NCBI RefSeq assembly: GCF_030440425.1
Contig: NZ_CP098023.1
Coordinates: 4,054,001-4,118,000, forward strand
DNA: 64,000 bases
DNA from: Microbulbifer sp. MI-G
GTDB taxonomy: Bacteria; Pseudomonadota; Gammaproteobacteria; Pseudomonadales; Cellvibrionaceae
Direction of reading: 5' to 3'
In this document: piece after piece, positions 46,421-55,619 of the stretch
Layout: each line of letters opens with the position of its first letter
Position numbering within the stretch: position 1 is the first letter of the stretch
The notes under the pieces: model-generated
The model's input: only the letters and a program-made list of their open reading frames with translations
Told to the model about the DNA's origin: nothing
The model's database searches: none
Program-made: the position numbers and the translations under genes

Positions 46421-49039
46421 CTAATTCACATCCCTGACAAGACGGAAACCCGTCAATGCATCGGCCTGCCCACTGTGAAGCTGCTTGGTTGTCGCCAGAC
46501 AGCGGCTCATGGGATCTTTGCGGCTACCCCCCAGTACCAGTAGCTCACCACTGGTAGCGCGCGCCCACTCCTGAACATTGCCAACAGCATTCACCAGCCC
46601 AAATGCGTTGGGGGAACCTGCCCGGGCGGGCACCAGCTCGGCACCCTTTTCAATGCCGCCGTATTTCAGGTGACAATTGCGATCGGCAACTTCTGCCTGG
46701 CCTTTCGCGCTGGCAGCAGCAAACCATTCCTGCTCGGAGGGCAACCGGTAGGTGTAGCCAGTCTCATCGCTCAACCAGTTGAGGTACGCTTCAACATTTG
46801 CCAGAGCCAGGGTAGTTGCCGGAAGATTTCCGGCTCCCAGATCCAGTGCCCCGCACTGGTCGGTGGCCCGGCAGAAAGGCTCAAGATCGCTGTTGCTGAT
46901 CTCATATTTACCAACGGCCAGGGCCCTGCCACCTGCTCCCTTAACCACCACCATGGCGGGACTCAAACTGCCATCGGCGAGACGGTCATGGCAGCTGTAG
47001 CGATCCCCCCTGCCGCCACTGCCGGGGGACAGGTGCCCGCAATAGTCCAGCCTGAAATCCCTGAGAGGCTGATAACCAGGTAACAGCGCCCTGAACTGAT
47101 CTAGCAGGGGCTCTGTGCGCACCGGGTCCTCTCTACCAAGGCGGGCTGCGCAGTTGCTCAATTCTTCCCCCACAACCGGGCGTATTTGCCGGGCTTTAAC
47201 GCTATCCAGCTTTGCCAATTGCGACAGTTGTGCCCCCACACCGGCCACATTCATGCCGAAGTCACAGGTCAGCGCACCTTCCATATCATCCAGTACGGCA
47301 TCAATCCGCCTCTGTTTCCTGGCCGCTTCCTGCCGGAGCTGGGCGAGCAGCTCTTGCTGGTGCAAACGCTCAGCTTCGCGTTCGGCCTGTAAGCGTTCCG
47401 CCTCAAGACGTGCTCGCAGGCTCTCTCTATCCCTGGCAAGCTGTGACTGGATCGCGGCGGCCTGGCTTGACACTCCGTACCAGTTAGATGCACTGTTAAG
47501 CATGGCATCGGCCTGATCCAGGTTACCCAGATTCAACTGGCCAGTGGCTGCTGCCAAAAATAGCTCAGATACCTCGCGTCGCGAGGCATCCGGGTAAGTC
47601 TCATCCCCCGGATTCAGCTCGGCGTATTCTTGAAGCTCCAGTTGAAGATCCTTCTCCCAGGCTGGTGTCAGGATGCTGAGGCCAATGAGTCTTGCTATCG
47701 CCTCTTTCTTATCGGCGATACGCCGTTGCACAAGCTCCTCTTGCAACTTTCGCTCCAGTTCAGCCTTCACTTTCGCCTGCTCAACGGAATTCTGTTGCTG
47801 CAAATGGCTGTAGCCTGCTCCTGCACCCACCAGCATCACAGCGAAAATGCCACCGAGCACCCATTTCCAGGTATTGCTGACAAAAAAAGCCTGAACAAAT
47901 TTCTCTACAGTATCTGTGCGATCCTCACGCCTGAGTTCAAGAGCCAACTGCAGCGCACGCCACTGCCGCCGGCTCAGACCCTTGATGCGGCTGGGTCGCA
48001 GCTTTTGTTCAAAAGCCTTATCCGCTGGCACCTTGTCGTAGGGATGGCGCCCGCAGAACAGCTCATAGGCAACACACCCCAGGGCAAAAACATCATCACT
48101 GGGCGCTGGTTCACCCCCTTTTAGCATCTCTAGACTGGCATAGGCCGGGGTCAGGGCGCCCAGACTGCCAGCGTCAAATACGGTCGTCTCACCGCTCTTG
48201 CCAGCCAGCCCCCCTTCGGATACAGCTCGGGCAATACCAAAGTCGAAGACTTTGGCTCCTTTCTTGCTGGTAACAAAAATATTGCCCGGTTTAAAATCTG
48301 AATGGACAATCTTGTGGGAGTGGGCATAGATCAGGGCCTGGGAGATATCCCAAAACACCTTGCGGGCCTTTTCAGGCTCAAGACCAGAATCAGCATGCTG
48401 GCGCAGTAACTTGTCCAATGGAGCACCTTCAAGGTATTCCATGGTCATAAACACACGCTCCCCATCGCGATCAAAATCATAGACCGTTACGATATTGGGG
48501 TGGGCCAGGGTCTGCGACTTTCGCGCTTCGCGCTGCAGGGAGATAAAAGCATCCGGATGTTGCTGAAAGTCATCATTCAACAACTTGATTGCTACATAGG
48601 GTTCGCTGTCACTGGCTTCCAATTTGCGATGATCAAGGGCTTTGTATACAGCCCCCATACCACCAACACCAAGCAACTTATCCAGTTCGAAGCGCCCCTT
48701 GATAACAGTCCTGGTTATTGCATCAGCGGGAGGGGCTTCAGCTACTCCGGTTGTCTCTGTAAGATTTACCGATACGCCACCTGCCAATCGGGTCGCTTTT
48801 ACCCGTGGGCCAGCGCCTTGTTTTGGGGTCGAACTCAGGACAGTGTCATCAATTCCAGATTCTAAACCCTCAGAAGGTGTTAATAACTTTGCGCCCCGTA
48901 CAGGCGGGTGATCATTGGCCCCGGTAAACTCCTGTTGAACAACAACAGTGGCATCGCCATCCCCTGCGAGCGTATCCGCAGCTTGCTCGAGACCGGGCCC
49001 AGGGCCACCTGGTCGAACAATACGCGTCTTATCGTTCAA
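46421..49039 (-). CDS. Membrane Ser/Thr kinase fused to FGE-sulfatase-like domain
   Basis: An 872-residue Hanks-type kinase. The order is: an N-terminal tail of about 115 residues with three D-x-T-like sites (DKTRIV, DATVVV, DDTVL), then the kinase domain (117-385). The kinase carries the GVGGMG loop, Lys152, HSDFKPGN with catalytic Asp248, and DFG 266-268. A transmembrane helix (391-410), coiled coils rich in Glu/Arg/Gln, and a C-terminal FGE/SUMF1-like domain (about 710-872) follow. That last domain includes RLPSEQEWFAAA, GLVNAVGNVQEW and TGFRLVRD. The HRD motif is HSD, so it is a non-RD kinase. Similar kinase-FGE proteins (PpkA type) occur in T6SS loci. It sits between hcp (divergent) and tpsB (same strand). 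Confidence 0.92.
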   Translation of the reverse strand: MNDKTRIVRPGGPGPGLEQAADTLAGDGDATVVVQQEFTGANDHPPVRGAKLLTPSEGLESGIDDTVLSSTPKQGAGPRVKATRLAGGVSVNLTETTGVAEAPPADAITRTVIKGRFELDKLLGVGGMGAVYKALDHRKLEASDSEPYVAIKLLNDDFQQHPDAFISLQREARKSQTLAHPNIVTVYDFDRDGERVFMTMEYLEGAPLDKLLRQHADSGLEPEKARKVFWDISQALIYAHSHKIVHSDFKPGNIFVTSKKGAKVFDFGIARAVSEGGLAGKSGETTVFDAGSLGALTPAYASLEMLKGGEPAPSDDVFALGCVAYELFCGRHPYDKVPADKAFEQKLRPSRIKGLSRRQWRALQLALELRREDRTDTVEKFVQAFFVSNTWKWVLGGIFAVMLVGAGAGYSHLQQQNSVEQAKVKAELERKLQEELVQRRIADKKEAIARLIGLSILTPAWEKDLQLELQEYAELNPGDETYPDASRREVSELFLAAATGQLNLGNLDQADAMLNSASNWYGVSSQAAAIQSQLARDRESLRARLEAERLQAEREAERLHQQELLAQLRQEAARKQRRIDAVLDDMEGALTCDFGMNVAGVGAQLSQLAKLDSVKARQIRPVVGEELSNCAARLGREDPVRTEPLLDQFRALLPGYQPLRDFRLDYCGHLSPGSGGRGDRYSCHDRLADGSLSPAMVVVKGAGGRALAVGKYEISNSDLEPFCRATDQCGALDLGAGNLPATTLALANVEAYLNWLSDETGYTYRLPSEQEWFAAASAKGQAEVADRNCHLKYGGIEKGAELVPARAGSPNAFGLVNAVGNVQEWARATSGELLVLGGSRKDPMSRCLATTKQLHSGQADALTGFRLVRDVN

Positions 49040-49649
49040 TTCCGTCTCCGTGGAAAAACACTATCGCGCTTCCAAATGGCATAACAGTGGATGGCTAAAA
49101 GCTGATCCGGCAAGGCAAAAATAAGGCCCGAAGTATATCGAACTGCTCAATAGGCAACAATAAATCAATATTCAAATATATTTGCATACGACCGTTTCGC
49201 ACAACAACCATAAGGACCATTGTTCACCTGTCTGCTGTTGCAAGCAATTACGCAGCATTACATAGTGATAATCGCTGTTCGATTTTTTTCACTTAAAACA
49301 TTCCTGGTAAAGCTTGCCAATACCCAAGCTGTCTTTTTGGTATTATCATTCCCGCAATATATCCCTGCTTTTCATTCCACAGTCAATCCTCTGGCAGGAG
49401 AAACCGTCATCCCGATAATTGGGGTCGGAGTCGAATACGGGAAACAGGCGTAATCCCGACAGGCATTGAATGGTTGTAATTAATTGGTGCCAGAGTTGAT
49501 TTAATAAAAAAAAATAAGGTTTTTTTTTGCTGCGCCCTCTGCTTAAATCCCCCCAGTTGCCACTGTGATGCTGATCCAGTAAAAGCGCGATTGCAGGGGT
49601 AAAGGATTAACCACCAACACCATCAGCCAAATACAAAGAGGGACTCCCC
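49040..49649. other. Divergent control region between kinase and hcp
   Basis: 610 AT-rich bases with runs of A and T around 49500-49525. It must hold promoters for both the kinase-tps operon and hcp. A TGGTATTAT extended -10 lies at about 49338-49346 without a good -35. No gene was found. Confidence 0.45.
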
Positions 49650-50138
49650 ATGGCTATCTATATGAACTTCAACAACAAATCTCATAAAGGCAACGTTACC
49701 GCACAAGGGTACGAAGACTGGATCGAGGTAGACAGCTTCAACTTTGGTGTTGGTCGTGGAATCACCATGGAGGCCGGAGCCACCTCCAACCGCGAAGCCT
49801 CTCGCCCCAGCCTGAGCGAGGTGACGCTCACCAAGCGTATCGATGCCGCTTCAGGCGGTTTGTTCAAAGCCTCTGTGACCGGTGACGAAGGTGTACCCGT
49901 GGAGATCCATGTAGTGCAAACCGGTGCCAACTCTGTAGAAAAATACGCAGTTTACAAGTTGGAGAACGTCCTGATTTCTTCTTACAGTATTGGCGCCTCA
50001 GCAGGCGGTGCACCGCAAGAGTCCATATCCTTGAGTTTTGCCAAAATTGAGGCCGACCTCAACCATGCGGACAAGACCAACAAGAATCCGAAAAATATGC
50101 GGGTTGGATACGACCTCACCACGGCTACCCCACTGTAA
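49650..50138 (+). CDS. hcp: Hcp family T6SS tube protein
   Basis: A 162-residue hexameric ring protein forming the inner tube expelled by type VI secretion. The N-terminus AIYMNFNNKSHKGNVTAQGYEDWIEVDSF, TSNREASRPSLSEVTLTKRID and the C-terminal KIEADLNHADKTNKNPKNMRVGYDL are typical of the Hcp1 group. AGAGGG lies before the ATG. It is the first gene of the plus-strand island, and a hairpin separates it from vgrG, which would let it be made in excess. Confidence 0.95.
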   Translation: MAIYMNFNNKSHKGNVTAQGYEDWIEVDSFNFGVGRGITMEAGATSNREASRPSLSEVTLTKRIDAASGGLFKASVTGDEGVPVEIHVVQTGANSVEKYAVYKLENVLISSYSIGASAGGAPQESISLSFAKIEADLNHADKTNKNPKNMRVGYDLTTATPL

Positions 50139-50169
50139 GCGATTCGGTTTCTTTCGAGTACTGGGCGCT

Positions 50170-50200
50170 GGCCTGCAGAATCTCCTGCGGGCCTCGCTTT
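50170..50200 (+). terminator. Attenuator-like hairpin between hcp and vgrG
   Basis: GGCCTGCAG and CTGCGGGCC (9 bp, one G-T pair) with loop AATCTC, followed by TCGCTTT. It is probably a partial terminator lowering vgrG expression relative to hcp. Confidence 0.55.
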
Positions 50201-50304
50201 ACGGGTCTTTAGCTGAGCGCTTTACGAGCCCTCACCCAAGGATCCGCTGGTCCACAGTAATTTTTCTATTCCCTAAGGCACCGTCGGGATAGTTGGGGCT
50301 GCCC

Positions 50305-52212
50305 ATGGCAACACTAAATCAAGATAAAAGAATGCTAAAAGTCGACAGTCCTGTCGGCACCGATGCACTGGTTGCAACCACGTTACAAGGGGAAGAGCAT
50401 ATATCCAAGCTCTTTCACTACGAAGTTCACCTTATTTCAGACAACCACGCCATTGCGCAGAACGAAATCGTTGGCAAACCCATCACTGTTTCTATTCATC
50501 ACTCTGAAACACCTCGCTATATTAACGGCTTTGTCACCCAGTTTTCATTACACGATGTCAACTCTGAAGGCATACGTTGCTATAGCGCTATTATCCAGCC
50601 GGGACTGTGGTTCACAAGCCTCGGCAGCTGTAACAGGATTTTTGAAAAAAAAAGTGCCAAACAAATTCTGGAAGAGGTGCTGGGTGAATACAATCGTGTT
50701 ATTCGGCTGACACTGAAATTAAACGCTGAATACATTACTCGTGAATACTGTGTACAATTTGATGAGACCGACTTCGAGTTTGTCAATCGTCTTATGGCAG
50801 AAGAGGGGATATCCTACTATTTTAAACACTCCGACGGACAGCATGAACTTATTTTATGCGATGACCCCCAGGATTTTTACGATTGTAACAGCGAACAGAT
50901 AGAATATGCCGGCGGGGGCAGCCATCCCACCAAAAATTCTATCAACAGCTGGAGGCATAATTTCAATTATCACAGTGGAGGCTTTGAACTTAAGGACTAC
51001 AGCGAGTTCACTGCAACAAAAGATAACAAGCAGCAGGTAAAAACAACCAGCAAGCTCAATGATGCCGCAAGTTATCTGCGTGGATTATACGGCCTGAATC
51101 ATTTCCAGGCCGATGGTGAGCATAAACATAAATTTACCGACAACTACCACAAGGCGCTGGCCGAGCGTGCTATGGAATCCCAGGAAGCCCTATTCGATGT
51201 GAGCCATGGGCGCAGTGATTGTCCGTGTCTTGGTGCTGGAGGGCGCTTCCTTTTCGATCACCCCCTGTCCACAGAAAAGGGCAAATACCTGGTTACCGCT
51301 GTACATATCTCCGCCGCTGATGGCAATAACAGCGAAACACACTTTCACAACACTTTCAGTTGTGTACCCGCATCCGTATTACCGCGTCCGGCACCCAATA
51401 TCTGCGCCAAGAAAATCCACTCCCCCCAGGTGGCCCATGTACTGGAGGTAAAAGCGACAGCCTCCGATAGCTCTCAAGACCCCTATACCCAGCTCAAGGT
51501 AAAGTTCCCATGGAACTCCCGCCAAAACAGCTGCTGGGTTCGGGTTATGCAGTCCTTTGCCGGTAAAAACTGGGGGGCCAACTTTGTACCCAGAATCAAC
51601 CAGGAGGTTGTCGTCAATTATATCAACGGCGACCCGGATCGCCCCTTGATCACTGGTGCAGTCTACAACGGCGATAATCCCGGCCCCAATTACACCGCTA
51701 CCCAAAGCGGCTGGAAAACGGAGCACGAAGGCAGCACCTTCAATGAACTCAGGTTTGATGACAAGAGTGGCAGTGAAGAAATTTATATGGAGGCCGGCAG
51801 GGATCACACCTTTGTGATTCACAACGACCAGAGCGGAAAAATAGAAAACAAGCAGACTCTGGAAGTAAAACAGGATCGCACTATTACCGTTACCGATGGC
51901 AGTGAAGTAGTCACTATTGCCAAGGGGGACCAGAAGCTGAATGTCGACAAAGGCAATCAGGTGGTCACAATTGGCTCGGGAAATCATACCCTGAAAATAA
52001 GCAAGGGATCTCAAACAACGGACGCCATGGGTGCCATAAAGATATCTTCAAAAGCTTCTATTGAATTAAAGGTGGGAGGCAGCAGTATTAAACTGACTCC
52101 GGCAGGAATCACCATTAAAGGCACAATGCTCTCCTGTAAGGGAGATGCCTCCGCTGAGGTAAAAGGGGGCGGGATGCTCACCCTGAAAGGCGGCGTCACT
52201 ATGATCAACTGA
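50305..52212 (+). CDS. vgrG: VgrG (TssI) spike protein
   Basis: A 635-residue trimeric T6SS spike. I use ATG 50305; a TTG at 50293 is in frame. The gp27-like part (about 1-370) includes FHYEVHLISDNHAI, YCVQFDETDFEFVNRLMAEEGISYYFKH and a GRSDCPCLGAGGRF segment. The gp5/OB region has SPQVAHVLEV, KVKFPW and WVRVMQSFAGKNWG...PRINQEVVVNYINGDPDRPLI. A needle of beta repeats (EVKQDRTITVTDG to the end) closes the protein. There is no extra C-terminal effector domain, so cargo must bind via PAAR or adaptor. It is followed by DUF6931, PAAR and a lipase. Confidence 0.96.
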   Translation: MATLNQDKRMLKVDSPVGTDALVATTLQGEEHISKLFHYEVHLISDNHAIAQNEIVGKPITVSIHHSETPRYINGFVTQFSLHDVNSEGIRCYSAIIQPGLWFTSLGSCNRIFEKKSAKQILEEVLGEYNRVIRLTLKLNAEYITREYCVQFDETDFEFVNRLMAEEGISYYFKHSDGQHELILCDDPQDFYDCNSEQIEYAGGGSHPTKNSINSWRHNFNYHSGGFELKDYSEFTATKDNKQQVKTTSKLNDAASYLRGLYGLNHFQADGEHKHKFTDNYHKALAERAMESQEALFDVSHGRSDCPCLGAGGRFLFDHPLSTEKGKYLVTAVHISAADGNNSETHFHNTFSCVPASVLPRPAPNICAKKIHSPQVAHVLEVKATASDSSQDPYTQLKVKFPWNSRQNSCWVRVMQSFAGKNWGANFVPRINQEVVVNYINGDPDRPLITGAVYNGDNPGPNYTATQSGWKTEHEGSTFNELRFDDKSGSEEIYMEAGRDHTFVIHNDQSGKIENKQTLEVKQDRTITVTDGSEVVTIAKGDQKLNVDKGNQVVTIGSGNHTLKISKGSQTTDAMGAIKISSKASIELKVGGSSIKLTPAGITIKGTMLSCKGDASAEVKGGGMLTLKGGVTMIN

Positions 52213-52228
52213 CGGGAATCGAGACTCA

Positions 52229-52807
52229 ATGACCGATTTGATCAAAGTACAAGAACTTACAGCGGCAGAACTTCTCAAGAACTTCGATGTAAGCGAGGAA
52301 GCTGAAGAATACCTGGTGCCGGATACGGCACCAGAAGTCAGCATCAATCAACTAATCAATGCCGGCCTATATCCGGATGCGATCAAATTACTGGCCCATG
52401 GCCTGCCCAAGCGTGAAGCGGTATGGTGGGCTTGTCTCGCGGCTCGGGATATCCAAAGCCCGGCAACCGACGAGGACAATGTCAATGCCCTGATCGCTGC
52501 GGAGAGCTGGGCCAAGAAACCCAGCGAGGAGGCCCGCCTGAAGTGCAAGGTTCTTGGGGAAAAAACCAAACACAAAACACCGGCGAGTTGGGCGGCAACT
52601 GCCGCCAGTTGGTGCCACGGAAGCCTGGCAGCGGTGGGGGAGCCCGTGATTGAGCCTCCGCAATACCTGTATGCACACGCCGTAGCCGGCAGCGTAACAC
52701 TGGCAGCTGTATTATCCGATCCCGTTGATCCCGGTAAAATCTTTGTTCGCTATATGGCGCAGGGACTGGATTTGGCCCGTGGCGGCGACGGCAGAGTGGA
52801 GGACTGA
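52229..52807 (+). CDS. DUF6931-type T6SS-associated protein
   Basis: A 192-residue soluble protein beginning MTDLIKVQELTAAELLKNFDVSEEA. It contains LPKREAVWWACLAAR and KTPASWAATAASWCHGSLA, patterns I associate with DUF6931, a family found between vgrG and PAAR genes. There is no signal peptide. The position, 16 bp after vgrG and 3 bp before PAAR, suggests a chaperone or adaptor for loading PAAR or effector onto VgrG. This is inferred from context only. Confidence 0.72.
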   Translation: MTDLIKVQELTAAELLKNFDVSEEAEEYLVPDTAPEVSINQLINAGLYPDAIKLLAHGLPKREAVWWACLAARDIQSPATDEDNVNALIAAESWAKKPSEEARLKCKVLGEKTKHKTPASWAATAASWCHGSLAAVGEPVIEPPQYLYAHAVAGSVTLAAVLSDPVDPGKIFVRYMAQGLDLARGGDGRVED

Positions 52808-52810
52808 TGC

Positions 52811-53104
52811 ATGGGCAAACCCGCCTCACGTATCACCGATATGCACGTTTGTCCAATGGTCACAGGCACTGTGCCACATGTCGGGGGGCCGGTCCTGAGT
52901 CCCGGGGCACCCACCGTCATCATCGGTGGTATGCCTTCAGCTACGGTCGGCAGCATGTGTACCTGTGTGGGGCCACCGGATACGGTTGCCATGGGCAGTA
53001 CCACCGTGATGCTGCAAGGCAAACCGGCTGCACGGATGGGTGACACTACAGGACATGGAGGCAAACTCGTTGTTGGCTGCCCCACAGTACTCATTGGTGG
53101 CTGA
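52811..53104 (+). CDS. PAAR-domain spike-tip protein
   Basis: A 97-residue PAAR protein that sharpens the VgrG tip. PAAR-type repeats read KPASRITDMHVCPM, PAARMGDTTGHGG and GAPTVIIGGMPSATVG. His and Cys residues for the tip zinc are present (DMHVCP, CTCVG, GHGG, VGCP). There is no fused toxin. It starts 3 bp after the preceding stop and ends the tightly spaced vgrG-DUF6931-PAAR block. Confidence 0.93.
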   Translation: MGKPASRITDMHVCPMVTGTVPHVGGPVLSPGAPTVIIGGMPSATVGSMCTCVGPPDTVAMGSTTVMLQGKPAARMGDTTGHGGKLVVGCPTVLIGG

Positions 53105-53665
53105 TATCAGTAAACGTTACACATGCCTATTTGCTCTATCACATTCAGGTACACCTTAGAGCAGATCCCATTGCAAAACCTCAAAGGGCAGCTATTTTCA
53201 TACACTCATTGCCATTCAACTGGCAAAACCGGGATGAAGACAATGATTGCGCAACATTCACTCAGCGCCTGGAAATATGCAGGGAAGCACAAAAGGGCCG
53301 CTCACTGACAACAGAGTGTTAAACCCGGTCAGAAATCACACTAGCGAACGATCCGGAAAATGACTTAATTGCTTATAATAAAAATAAAAAATGAGACAGC
53401 CTCAAGAAAATAATTTTTGTATCACCATAAGATAATAAATTATTTGCAGAAAACTGATAGCGAACCAGAAAAATAATATATAACTGAATTATTAGACGTA
53501 CAGCGTGGAAGAAATTGAAGAAATTTTCCACTTTGCTGGAACGCAATGTCACAGAAGTTTGTGTTGCAGAGTATTTTCCTTACCGGGAAGTATTTTTTCT
53601 TTCAATTACCCGGCAAACGACAATGAAGTGTACTGTGAGAGCAACCAGGCAGGAAAGTGATATCT
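53105..53665. other. AT-rich gap before the lipase pair
   Basis: 561 bases with AT-rich tracts and no supportable gene. Two overlapping frames of about 60 codons just after PAAR lack any family resemblance. Base composition drops, which suggests that the downstream effector pair was added separately and may have its own promoter. Confidence 0.45.
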
Positions 53666-54148
53666 ATGAGTAAAAAGAGATGTACTGTAATTTTTCTGTC
53701 ATTGATTTGGCTTAGTTTCTCTTTTTCGGAGGCGTCTTACGCAATGACTTTTTCAAATCCCTTAAAAGCCTGTACTTTTTCTGAAATGAATCTCAGGATC
53801 ACCCTAAATGGACAACCGGCAGCAGGAGCAAAAGTTATTCGACTGGTGGACTGGAAGAAGGAATCTATCGACACCTTTATGGTTGATGATAGTGGCAAGG
53901 TCCATCTTCCGGCCAAATTTGAAAGCTCTATTACACAGGCTTTACCAGTAGAATTTGTGTCTTCCCAGGTGATCAATGTGCAATATATGGATCAAGTTTA
54001 CAAAATATGGGTATATGCAAAAAGAAATCCAAAAGAGAACTCTGAACTTGAAGGAGAGCCACTAAACCTTAGCTGTGAACTGCTGGATGATCCAAAAACA
54101 GAGAGAGTATTTAATTCGCTGCTTAAAACTTCATGCAAATTTATTTGA
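53666..54148 (+). CDS. Exported DUF6795-type protein, candidate immunity or accessory protein
   Basis: A 160-residue protein. The start ATG 53666 has AGGAAAG upstream; GTG 53657 is in frame. The signal peptide (RCTVIFLSLIWLSFSFSEASYA) targets it to the periplasm. The mature part has NGQPAAGAKVIRLVD, DDSGKVHLPAKF and VYKIWVYAKRNP, a beta-sandwich pattern I associate with DUF6795. It lies 28 bp before the lipase gene. A periplasmic protein paired with a lipase effector would fit an immunity role, but DUF6795 members also occur as T6SS accessory genes, so this is an inference. Confidence 0.7.
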   Translation: MSKKRCTVIFLSLIWLSFSFSEASYAMTFSNPLKACTFSEMNLRITLNGQPAAGAKVIRLVDWKKESIDTFMVDDSGKVHLPAKFESSITQALPVEFVSSQVINVQYMDQVYKIWVYAKRNPKENSELEGEPLNLSCELLDDPKTERVFNSLLKTSCKFI

Positions 54149-54176
54149 TCATTAACAAAACAGGGGTGATAACAGT

Positions 54177-55337
54177 ATGCTTATGCTTACTCCAAAATAT
54201 AGTGCCCAACTCGCTGCGGATATCTATCTGGTACAAAAACCCGGCACGCAGGAATTGTTTTATGATGTCTATAAATCTGATCTTGAGGTTAACAACAAAA
54301 AAAACAACAACCTAAGCGGAAAAACAGGAGCCTTTTTCCTGCTTAAGAATATCCATACCATGGGTATAGCGGCCTGTGGTACTGGCCGATTCAAAGGCCA
54401 GGCTTTTATCGCATTAAAAGGGACTTCAAGCGGTTATGATGCGCTCACCGATATCAATGCAGGCATCAAGCGGTTCCATACTGGTAGCGCCGTACACCAG
54501 GGTTTTTATTACACTTTTGAATCCCTCCTGCCGCAACTGGAACAATTTGCACACGAGTTGCCCAAGGAGATCCATACCATTCATTGCGTCGGTCACAGCC
54601 TCGGGGGCGCTCTGGCCACTCTGGTCGCAGACTGGCTGTCTTTGAACAGTGGAAAAACTGTCAAACTCTATACATTTGGCAGCCCGAGGGTTGGTTTGGA
54701 TCACTTTTCCAGAAATTGTAAACGCAGGCTTACACCCGGTAACATTTATCGGGTTTACCATCGCAATGACCCGGTGCCCATGGTGCCCACCTGGCCGTTT
54801 GTACATGTACCCAATGGTGGTGTGGGGGATTTTCAATTACCAACTCCCACCCACAGCCCTATTACAAGCCACAGCAGCCAGACGTATATAGCCTCGGTTT
54901 CCCCGAATGACTCCAGCCTTGATTGGGATGCCATCAAAAACAGGAAACCCAAAGAAAACCTGGAGAAAAGTATTGAGGCCTGGCTGAGATCCGATGGTGT
55001 GCTGTCACTGACAATGAATACCGCCTGGATCGCCGGAGAGGCACTGCTTTGGGTATTAAAGAAAATTGGTAACTTGGCCGGTATTTCCCTGGTTGTTGCT
55101 GGCAGCACAACCTTTACCCTGTTGGACAGGCTGGCAATCTTCCTCCATAAGGCCTATCACATCAGCAAGGATATTTCCTTCTGGGTCATACGCCTGATAC
55201 GCAGGCTGGCCCAGTTAATCGGAATGGCTGTGGTCACCGGGGCAGATATCACCGCTTCATTTATTCGCATGGTGTTTTTGCGTTTACACCATGCTATCTC
55301 CGATCTGGTGATGCGCGCCGGGCGTACGATTCACTAA
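54177..55337 (+). CDS. Class 3 lipase, probable T6SS lipase effector
   Basis: A 386-residue alpha/beta lipase of the Lipase_3 family. The elbow GHSLGGALATLVADW holds Ser141. FGSPRVG follows, with Asp198 in YHRNDPVPMVP and a likely catalytic His232 in SHSSQTYI. After about residue 270 the protein changes to several amphipathic or hydrophobic helices (LVVAGSTTFTLLDRLAIFL, LIRRLAQLIGMAVVTG). These suggest membrane insertion in the target cell. There is no signal peptide, as expected for delivery by T6SS. Placement after vgrG/PAAR supports a Tle-type phospholipase effector. The target lipid is unknown. Confidence 0.88.
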   Translation: MLMLTPKYSAQLAADIYLVQKPGTQELFYDVYKSDLEVNNKKNNNLSGKTGAFFLLKNIHTMGIAACGTGRFKGQAFIALKGTSSGYDALTDINAGIKRFHTGSAVHQGFYYTFESLLPQLEQFAHELPKEIHTIHCVGHSLGGALATLVADWLSLNSGKTVKLYTFGSPRVGLDHFSRNCKRRLTPGNIYRVYHRNDPVPMVPTWPFVHVPNGGVGDFQLPTPTHSPITSHSSQTYIASVSPNDSSLDWDAIKNRKPKENLEKSIEAWLRSDGVLSLTMNTAWIAGEALLWVLKKIGNLAGISLVVAGSTTFTLLDRLAIFLHKAYHISKDISFWVIRLIRRLAQLIGMAVVTGADITASFIRMVFLRLHHAISDLVMRAGRTIH

Positions 55338-55619
55338 TCCTGATTCGCAAACGGTGTATGCAGGGAGCCCCCTGACCGTGATAGCTTCATGTTGTGAAGG
55401 TGTATTGCTTTTACCTCGGAAAATATTCCCGCGGTTCTATGATCAGCGTGATTTTAACTTTTATGTGATCGGGGGCTTTCACAGGGAGACCGTATTGGCA
55501 TAACCCGGTTTTGCACAACACTTTTACACTTGCTCTTGAATCCTCTGCAGGTGGATGCCCGGCAAGCTATATAACCGGGCAAAAATGCCTTGACGTAGCT
55601 GGATGACGCCCTTGCATAC

